From positions 62,001-126,000 of the forward strand of contig NZ_BOOG01000011.1 of NCBI RefSeq assembly GCF_016863115.1: a stretch of 64,000 nt of DNA, given 5' to 3'. The DNA comes from Sphaerimonospora thailandensis. Lineage in GTDB: Bacteria; Actinomycetota; Actinomycetes; Streptosporangiales; Streptosporangiaceae. A program made the position numbers and the translations under genes. Under the pieces are notes generated by a model. It was not told the origin of the DNA, did no database searches, and saw only the letters and a list, made by a program, of their open reading frames with translations. Positions 54,134 through 61,387 of the stretch are shown in pieces (the stretch's first letter is position 1; each line of letters starts with the position of its first letter).

Positions 54134-57100
54134 TCAGGGCGGCGGCGTCGAGGATGGTGGCGTCGACCTCTTCCGTCCGGATCCGTCTGGTGCCGGGCGA
54201 CCCCAGCGCGGCGGCGAGCTCCCCCGCGTCGTCGGCGAGCAGTTCCCCGCCGTCCCAGACGAGCAACAGGGCGCTCACCGTGTGTTCCACGGGGGAGTGG
54301 GCCAGGTCGTAGTGGGATGCCGCGGGGACCGCCGCGTGGGTCGCCCACAGGTCGTAACCCGTCATGAACAGGTCGAGATCGAACTGGGCGGCCAGGGACA
54401 TCAGCTCGCCACGGCCGGTGTCGTCCACCCCGGCGAACGCCTCGTCCAGCGCGAGCAGCCTGGGCGCGTCGGGGCGGGCCGAGTTGAGCATCGCGTGGGC
54501 CGCCGCGAACAGCGGCAGGTGCAGTGAGACCGACTGCTCGCCCCCGGACAGGCGGCTGTGCCTGGCCCGGGTCAGCCGCTCCTCCGGCCCACCCGGTCGG
54601 ACCAGTTGGAAGGCGAACTGCCGCCAGCGGCGATAGTCGAGCACTTCAGCCAGCAGCTCCCGGTAGGGCCTGTCCCGGTGCCGAGCTCGGGCGTTCTTGA
54701 TCTGGGTGGCGAAATGGGCGCGCATCCGGCCCAGGGCGTCCGGGCCCAGGCGGGCGGCGTCGCCGTCGAGCAGGGCGCACACGGCTCGCTGCTCCTCCTC
54801 CAGCTTGTCGGCGAGCACCCAGCCCACTCCGACAGTGGTGCCGGAGGACATGCGACGTGACCGCATCTCGGTGTTCATCCGGCGGATCAGGTCCCGGGCG
54901 TCCACGGTGCGGTCGTGGATCTGCTGGGCGAGGCGGGTCAACAGCGCGTCCTCCAGGATCCGCTGCTCGGACTCCGACAGCAGCTGCTGCTGGTCCCGGC
55001 GGCTTGCCGCGATCTTCGCGGCGAACGCGCCGACCGGCAGCGGCCCCTCCTCGTCGGCGATCCGTACCACGATCACGCCGTCGGCGCCGTCCCATTCCGG
55101 GCGGTAGTCCTGATCGGCGGCGGTGAGCTGGGCCTGCAGGTCGTCCAGGGCCTTGGTCAGACGGGTGGTCGACTGCTTGAGCGAGATCTCGGTCGGGGTG
55201 AGGTCGCGGGTGACGGAGAGGATCGCCTCGTGGACCGCGCGCACCCCGGCGGGCAGCTCCTCGCCCAGCCAGTCGGCCTCCTGCGCGGGCCAGGCCGGGA
55301 CCGGCGGGCAGCGCAGGACGTCGAGCAGCTCCCGCCGGGCGTACGGGCCCAGCTCGCGGGCGGTCGCCCGCTCCTCGCGCAGTGCCACCCCCAACGCCTC
55401 GCGGGAGGCCTCCAGGCGGGCGCGGGCCCCCGCCGCGACCGACAGCGCCTCGCGCTCGGCCGTGCGGGCCGCGTCCACCTCCCGCTCGGTCACGCCGATC
55501 GCGGTCTCCGCCTGCTCGACCTCGGCCAGCACCTGGCTCGCCTCCGCGCCGACCGTCGACCGCAGGGCCTCCAGCTTGGCGGCCTCCTCCGTGTGGCGGC
55601 GGCGTGCCGCCTGTTCGGTCTCCGCGGCGGTCGCCTCGTCCTCGGCGGCCTCGGTCAGCCGGTCGGCGGCGGTCTCAACGGTCGCCCGCTGCCGTGCGGC
55701 TTCCCGGCGCCGCCCGGTCAGCGCCCCCGCCATGCGCTCGAAGCGCCGGACGGCGCCCGCCACCTCCTCCACCACGTCGGGGGACAGTCCGCGTTCGGCC
55801 CCGGTCCTGCGCAGCGCACGCTCAGCCGCGCCGAACGCCGCGACGCCCTCGTCGTGGCCGCGCCGGGCGGCGTCGGCGCTCTCCCGGGTGGCGCGCAGGC
55901 GCCCGGCCGCCTGCTCGCGCTTGCGTAGCGCCGCCACGATCGCCCCGGTCCTGGGCAGTGCTGCCCGCGCCTCGGTGAACGCGTCGAGCCTCGCCTCGGT
56001 GGCCGCGGCTCGCCGGTCGAGATCCTCGATCACCTCGAAGATCGCGGTGAGGCGGGCGTCGCAGTCGGCCAGGCGGGCCGCGCGGCGGCGGGCCCGGGCG
56101 GTGGCGCCGATGTACTCCGCCGTCTGCTTGTGATGCGCGCCGAGCTGGATGCCCTGGAAGAACCGTCCTCCGCCGGTGATCACAGGCAGGGCCGGCGCTC
56201 CGGGGTCGGTGCTTAAAACAGCACCATCACCACCGACACCGTCCGCGTCGTCGTCATCGTCTCGGAAGGCGACCGCACGCAGGATGCCGGTGATCCGCTG
56301 TGCGGGGACCGGGGTGTCCTCCTCGGGCACGAGCAGGTCGGCCAGGCTCGCCCCCGGCTGCGCGCCGCCGCCCTCGACCGGTTGGGCGCCCTCGACCAGA
56401 TAGGCGTCGGAGTCGCCGACGCGCACCGGCTCCGGCGTTGGGGTGACCCAGGCGTCCAGCACGCCCGCGGCCTCCAGGGCCGCCTCGACCGAGGCCGCCG
56501 TCCGTTCCGGCACCTCGTCCCGGAACCTGACCAGCCGCCACAGCGGCGCGCCCGCCCTGCCCTCGCGTGACGCGGTACGCGCCGGATGGGCGGGCGGCGC
56601 GTCGTCGCGTTCCGCGGCGATCAGCCGCCGCTCCTCCTCGACGGCGGTCCGATCCAGCTCGGCCCGGCGCCGCTCGCCGCGCAGCCGCGCCTGCTCCTCG
56701 CGCAGTTCCTGTACGGCCGGCGCCGTGATCTCGGCGAACACCGCTTCCAGGGGCGGGGCGTCCGGCTCGCCCACCTGTTCCAGCGCGGTGGCCAGCGCGT
56801 CAGGACCCGCCTGGGCGTCGGAGCCGGCGAGGAGATCCCGGTGCCGTGCCAGCCAGGCCGAAAGCTGGTCGCGTGCGTCCGCCCTGGCCTGTTCCACCTC
56901 CGTCTCGGCGGCCGCGGACTCCCTCTCGGCCGCCGCCATGACCTCCAAGGCCCGGTCCAGCGCCTCGCGGGCCAAGTCACGGGCCTGCTCGGCCTTGCTA
57001 ACGGCCGCCAGCGCGGCACGCACCGCCCTGACATCGTCGTCCCTGGTCGCGATCCGGGCGGAAACCCGGGCGGCGAAGTCGTCCTCCGCGGCGTCGGCCG

Positions 57101-58316
57101 CGCTCCACGCGATCCCGGCCGCGGACGCCACGTCGGCCAGCTCCGTCGCCGCCCGGGAGACCGCGGCGTCCAGCTCGGTCAGGCTCCGCCGGGCGGCGTC
57201 CAGCTCGCCGGCCGCCCGGGCCTTCGCGGTTGTGCGGCGCGTCAACTCGCCCCGGGCCGTGGCCTCGGCGTCCGCGCAGGTCCGCACCAGCCGCTCCAGG
57301 TCGGCGAGTTGCTGCAGCGCCTCGTAGGCCGCGCTCGCCTTGAGCTGCTCCAGCCGGGCACGCAGTCCGGTCAGCTTGTCCTCCGCCGTGGCCAGCCGCG
57401 CCTCGGCCTCGGCCCGGGTCTGGTCGGCCGCTGCGACATCCTCGGCCGCCTCACCCTGGCCGGTACGGCGATCCGCCACCTCGTCGCGGCGACGGGTCAG
57501 CGCGTCGGCCGCCCAGCGGGCGTGTGTACGAAGGTAGGTGGCGTAGCTGGACAGGAAGGCGCCGGTCGCCTCGTCGGCGGCGACCAGCCCCTCCAGAGTG
57601 CGCTGCACCGACTCCATGTCGTCGAAGGACCGGGCGGCCTCGGTCACCAGGTCGTCGTCGATGGGGCGGAGGCCCTCGGTGAGGGTGTCGGACAGCTTGG
57701 CCGGGTCGAGGTTCTTGGCGAGCTGGGGTCGGCGCAGCGTGAGGATCAGGGTGATGAGCTGCTCGTAGCGCTCCCGGCCCAGGCCGAACAGCCGCTGGTC
57801 GATCGCGAGGCGGTAGTCGGACGGCGTGGCGAGCAGCGCGTGCTCGCCCAGCTCGGCGGCCAGCTGCTTGCGGGTCATCGGCCGGTCGTCCGCTGTGAGC
57901 AGGGAGAAGTCCACCCCGACTCGGCCTTCGGCGACGAAGTGCCAGCGCACCGGGGTGTCGCGGTGCCGCTGGGCGTGCAGTCCGATGCCCACCGTGACGG
58001 CCTGGCCGGTGTCGGCATGGCGGAACTCCAGCCACACGTAGCCGAGCCCGGTCTCCTGTCCCCGGAAGAGCAGGTTGGACTTCATGGTCCGGTCTTCCGA
58101 CGCGAACGGGTTGAGCCGCTTGGGATCGATCCGGCCGTCGAGCACGAACGGGAAGAGCACTTCGAGTGCCTTGGTCTTGCCCGAGCCGTTGGGGCCGCGC
58201 AGGATCAGCCACCCGTTCGCGAAAGTGAACTCCTCATCGCGGTAGTCCCACAGGTTGATGATGCCCGCCCTTGTGGGCACATAGCGGCTGCTGCGCTGGG
58301 TGGCTCGCTCGCTCAC
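54126..58316 (-). CDS. jetC: Wadjet type II JetC (TIGR02680, SMC-like ATPase)
   Basis: This 1396-aa SMC-family motor has Walker A GPNGSGKT at residues 41-48, long heptad-rich coiled coils on both sides of a central hinge-like region (~590-720), the ABC signature RLSGGEQSVSLHLPLFAAA and Walker B RLLALDEAFAGVDD near the C-terminus. It extrudes loops on closed circular DNA, and plasmids are then cut by JetD. GTG 58316 overlaps the jetB stop as GTGA. The length matches the family. Confidence 0.96.
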   Translation of the reverse strand: MSERATQRSSRYVPTRAGIINLWDYRDEEFTFANGWLILRGPNGSGKTKALEVLFPFVLDGRIDPKRLNPFASEDRTMKSNLLFRGQETGLGYVWLEFRHADTGQAVTVGIGLHAQRHRDTPVRWHFVAEGRVGVDFSLLTADDRPMTRKQLAAELGEHALLATPSDYRLAIDQRLFGLGRERYEQLITLILTLRRPQLAKNLDPAKLSDTLTEGLRPIDDDLVTEAARSFDDMESVQRTLEGLVAADEATGAFLSSYATYLRTHARWAADALTRRRDEVADRRTGQGEAAEDVAAADQTRAEAEARLATAEDKLTGLRARLEQLKASAAYEALQQLADLERLVRTCADAEATARGELTRRTTAKARAAGELDAARRSLTELDAAVSRAATELADVASAAGIAWSAADAAEDDFAARVSARIATRDDDVRAVRAALAAVSKAEQARDLAREALDRALEVMAAAERESAAAETEVEQARADARDQLSAWLARHRDLLAGSDAQAGPDALATALEQVGEPDAPPLEAVFAEITAPAVQELREEQARLRGERRRAELDRTAVEEERRLIAAERDDAPPAHPARTASREGRAGAPLWRLVRFRDEVPERTAASVEAALEAAGVLDAWVTPTPEPVRVGDSDAYLVEGAQPVEGGGAQPGASLADLLVPEEDTPVPAQRITGILRAVAFRDDDDDADGVGGDGAVLSTDPGAPALPVITGGGRFFQGIQLGAHHKQTAEYIGATARARRRAARLADCDARLTAIFEVIEDLDRRAAATEARLDAFTEARAALPRTGAIVAALRKREQAAGRLRATRESADAARRGHDEGVAAFGAAERALRRTGAERGLSPDVVEEVAGAVRRFERMAGALTGRRREAARQRATVETAADRLTEAAEDEATAAETEQAARRRHTEEAAKLEALRSTVGAEASQVLAEVEQAETAIGVTEREVDAARTAEREALSVAAGARARLEASREALGVALREERATARELGPYARRELLDVLRCPPVPAWPAQEADWLGEELPAGVRAVHEAILSVTRDLTPTEISLKQSTTRLTKALDDLQAQLTAADQDYRPEWDGADGVIVVRIADEEGPLPVGAFAAKIAASRRDQQQLLSESEQRILEDALLTRLAQQIHDRTVDARDLIRRMNTEMRSRRMSSGTTVGVGWVLADKLEEEQRAVCALLDGDAARLGPDALGRMRAHFATQIKNARARHRDRPYRELLAEVLDYRRWRQFAFQLVRPGGPEERLTRARHSRLSGGEQSVSLHLPLFAAAHAMLNSARPDAPRLLALDEAFAGVDDTGRGELMSLAAQFDLDLFMTGYDLWATHAAVPAASHYDLAHSPVEHTVSALLLVWDGGELLADDAGELAAALGSPGTRRIRTEEVDATILDAAALNG

Positions 58317-59785
58317 TCAGGAGATCCTTCGAAGAGGGTGGGTTGGGAGAGTTCGGCGGCCCGGGTGGGCGCCACGGTGGGTTGAGCGCGGGGTTGAGTG
58401 TGGGGTTGAGCGCGGGGCTTCACCTCGGCGGTGACGCCCCGATATCTGGCCAGCAGGGGCAACGCGAGCACGCCGCCCTCCACCACGGCCACCAGGCGCA
58501 GCGCGGCCAGCAGCGCCACGGCCTCGTCGAGCAGCCGGTCGGGGTCGGCGCGCCAGTTCGCCCCGAACGCGCTGCCGTACTCACCGGTGATCTGACGCAT
58601 CGCGCCGCGCAGCCAGGCGTCGGGGAGGAACGGATGGCCCGCCGGCTCCGTCTCCGGCGCCCGGTCCGATGCCCGGTCCGATGCCGGGTCCGGGATCCGT
58701 GCCTCCGCCGCCGGGCCGGCCGGGCCGGCCGGATCCTCCAGGGCGGCCAGGACGCCGTGGTACGGCAGTGCCGAGTCGATCCGGGCGGCCGACTCGGCCA
58801 GGCGTTCGGCGGCGGTGGGGGCCGGCAGCCGGGCGGGCCTGCTGCGCCGATTGCTCGGCCCGCAGTAGGTGGCGATGCGCGCGGCCAGCAGCAGCGCGGC
58901 CTGGGCGATCGTGCCCGCACCGGGAAAGCGGACGTCGGACAGGCGGCCGGAGGTGTCGATGATGGCGACGCCCTCGGCACGCCGCTCCACGCCCAGCCCG
59001 GTCAGCCGCTCCAGGTCCTCGATGAGGGCGGGGGAGCGGAGCTGGCCGCGCAGCGACTCGTCGACGTCGGCGTAGTAGACGACGGGCTGTTCCAGCACCA
59101 GCCGCCGCGCCCTGCGCGCCGCGGTGCGGCGCATGGTCGCCTGCCCCTGGGCCAGGCCGTGATCGGTGTCGAGTAGGGCGGTGACCGAGCGCAGGTGCTG
59201 CAGCACCCGGCTCGGCCGGTAGACCACGCCGACGATCTCCCGGTCGATGTCGTAGAGCGCCTCGGCCCGGTCGGGGTTGTTCACCCAGTCGGCGGCGGAG
59301 CCGTCGGCCAGGGCCAGCGCGCCGCGCTGCTCCAGCCAGGCCACCGCGTCGACGAAGGCGTCCCGGTCGGCCTTGCGCTCGGTGTCCATGCCGAGACCGT
59401 CGATCCGTACGGCGTCGGCGGCCACGGCGTCGGCCAGCTCGCCCAGCGCGATCTGGGCGCCCGCGCGGCCCAGCGCCGCCAGGGTGAGCATGAGGTAGGC
59501 GTAGCGCCTGCGGTCGAACGGCCTGCCGGTCCTGGTGAGGGCGGGCCTGGTGGCGTCGAGTTCGTCGTGGACCCGAAGCAGCCGGGCGGTGTCACCGGTG
59601 GTCAGCAGCCGGTAGCCGAGCACCTCGAACAGGTCGGTGCGCAGGTGCGCCGCCCACCGCCGGACCAGCGGCAGCGCGCCGCGGTCCGGGTAGGCCGCGG
59701 TGATCAGCGGGTGCCGCAGCAGCAGCCGTACCGCGCGCTGGTAGTCGGCCAGCTCCAGCGTCCCCACATCGGCGGCGACCCTCAC
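58313..59785 (-). CDS. jetB: Wadjet type II JetB (TIGR02678/DUF2398)
   Basis: This 490-aa protein is the MukE-like (kite) subunit. TIGR02678 features include ELADYQRAVRLLLRHPLITA, RPFDRRRYAYLMLTLAALGR, and DREIVGVVYRPSRVLQHLRS. GTG 59785 overlaps the jetA stop as GTGA, which fixes the start; the longer upstream frame is a shadow of jetA. The C-terminal tail is Pro/Gln/Arg-rich (QPHTQPRAQPTVAP). Confidence 0.92.
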   Translation of the reverse strand: MRVAADVGTLELADYQRAVRLLLRHPLITAAYPDRGALPLVRRWAAHLRTDLFEVLGYRLLTTGDTARLLRVHDELDATRPALTRTGRPFDRRRYAYLMLTLAALGRAGAQIALGELADAVAADAVRIDGLGMDTERKADRDAFVDAVAWLEQRGALALADGSAADWVNNPDRAEALYDIDREIVGVVYRPSRVLQHLRSVTALLDTDHGLAQGQATMRRTAARRARRLVLEQPVVYYADVDESLRGQLRSPALIEDLERLTGLGVERRAEGVAIIDTSGRLSDVRFPGAGTIAQAALLLAARIATYCGPSNRRSRPARLPAPTAAERLAESAARIDSALPYHGVLAALEDPAGPAGPAAEARIPDPASDRASDRAPETEPAGHPFLPDAWLRGAMRQITGEYGSAFGANWRADPDRLLDEAVALLAALRLVAVVEGGVLALPLLARYRGVTAEVKPRAQPHTQPRAQPTVAPTRAAELSQPTLFEGSPE

Positions 59786-61356
59786 GAGGCGGACACCTCC
59801 AGACGCAGCCCGGACAGGTGCAGCCGGCCTCGGACGGTCCTGACCGTGGTCGACCCGTCGCAGGGACGCAGCGTCAGCCGGGCGCCGTGCGCCGACCCGC
59901 TGGCGCTGCGGCTCACCGCGACCCGCGCCGACAGAGCCAGGTCGAGCAGGCTCAGCAGAGCCTGCGTCTCCGGCTCGTCCAGCGTCCGCTCGTACACCCC
60001 CTCGGCGGCCAGTGCGTTCGTGGCGGCCCGCCGCTCGGCCTGCGCCTTGAGTTGCTCGGCGCGCAGCCGCTGACGCTGCGCCTCGTTGCGCTCGATCCGG
60101 CCCACGCCGTGCAGCCGAGGCGCCCGGCCCGTCTGCACCAGTGTCCGTGCCACCCGCACCGGCTCGGCCTCCCACCACGAGAGCCGGCTGGGGATCAGCT
60201 CTGGCTCCTCGTACGGCACGGCGATGTGCCGTGGTGAGCCGAGGTCGAAGGTCACCTGGAACAGCGCGTGCGCGTCCTTGTCAGAGGGGCAGGAGACGAA
60301 CCACTGGGCCAGATGGCGTAACTGGCTCTCCCGGCTCACCCCGCCCCGCCGTGCCTCGGTCACCCGGCGCAGCAGCGCCAGCACGCCGGCGATCGCCGTG
60401 ACCGTGGCGTTCTGCAATCGCTCGGCCTCGTTGTGCGTCTCGGCCCCGAACCAGTGGGTCAGCCCCGACCAGCGCTGCCGCCAGTCGTGCTCGCGTTCCT
60501 CCGCCGAGCGGAACAGTCGTTCATCGGCCCCGGCGGCGGCGGCGATCATCCGATCCACGCCGGTCTCGGCCACCTCGGCCACCGCGGCGGCGAGCAGCGG
60601 CTGGTAGCGCGCCAACTCGGCGGTGAACTCCCGCATGTGGGCCAGCAACGCGTCCTTGTGGTTCAGGAACACCTCGGGCCGGGCGTCGTTGGTGCGGGCC
60701 AGGTCACCGAGCATGAGATAGAAGCGGGCGGCCCGCATCGCCATGTCGGACAGCACCTGGTCGAGGCGGCCGAGCTTGCGGTAGACCTCTTCGCCGTCAC
60801 CAGCCCGGTTCGCCTCGGCCAGCGCCTTCAGGTCGGTCAGGATGTCGGGGAACACCAGCCGGGAGAGCTGGGCGTCCTCCAGGCCCGCGCCCAGCACCTC
60901 CTCCACCGCCTGGTAGGCCCGGTAGCCCGCCTGGGTGAACTGGTAGACGTAGTGACGGTTGCGATATTCGGCCAGGTTGGCCGCGCGGGTGCCGTCGTAG
61001 CTGCGGTCCAGCAGTCGCCAGTCGGTCAGGGAGTCCAGCAGCGGCTGCACGTCGACGGCCTCGGGGCATCCGGGATGTTCGGCGCGCAGCGCTTCGAGCA
61101 GCTCCCGGGCCTGGGAGGCGTGCAGCAGGACCTGGTAGTTGGCCCGGCCGCGGTCGAAGGCGCGCAGCAGCCACAGGTACTCGTGGCGCTTTTCCGCCGC
61201 GGCGAAGTGGAACAGCCGCAGCCGGTCGTCGAGCGTGAACGCGTCGATCCCGAACGCGCCCGGCTCGGCGTCCGTCTCGGCGTCCGTCTCAACAACCGTC
61301 TCAACACTCGTCTCCGTGCCCGTCTGGGGTTCTACCGTCATCACCGTCTCATCCAT
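59782..61356 (-). CDS. jetA: Wadjet type II JetA (TIGR02677/DUF2397)
   Basis: This 524-aa protein is the MukF-like kleisin subunit. AAAEKRHEYLWLLRAFDRGR, RHYVYQFTQAGYRAYQAVEE, and GLTHWFGAETHNEAERLQ are TIGR02677-type segments. ATG 61356 is preferred; ATG 61341 is nearly equivalent, and neither has a strong SD. An acidic VETDAETDAEPG stretch precedes the domain. It is the first Wadjet gene, 31 nt downstream of the helicase stop. Confidence 0.92.
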   Translation of the reverse strand: MDETVMTVEPQTGTETSVETVVETDAETDAEPGAFGIDAFTLDDRLRLFHFAAAEKRHEYLWLLRAFDRGRANYQVLLHASQARELLEALRAEHPGCPEAVDVQPLLDSLTDWRLLDRSYDGTRAANLAEYRNRHYVYQFTQAGYRAYQAVEEVLGAGLEDAQLSRLVFPDILTDLKALAEANRAGDGEEVYRKLGRLDQVLSDMAMRAARFYLMLGDLARTNDARPEVFLNHKDALLAHMREFTAELARYQPLLAAAVAEVAETGVDRMIAAAAGADERLFRSAEEREHDWRQRWSGLTHWFGAETHNEAERLQNATVTAIAGVLALLRRVTEARRGGVSRESQLRHLAQWFVSCPSDKDAHALFQVTFDLGSPRHIAVPYEEPELIPSRLSWWEAEPVRVARTLVQTGRAPRLHGVGRIERNEAQRQRLRAEQLKAQAERRAATNALAAEGVYERTLDEPETQALLSLLDLALSARVAVSRSASGSAHGARLTLRPCDGSTTVRTVRGRLHLSGLRLEVSAS

Positions 61357-61387
61357 CTCGTTCAGGATGCCGCATAACACGGGCGGA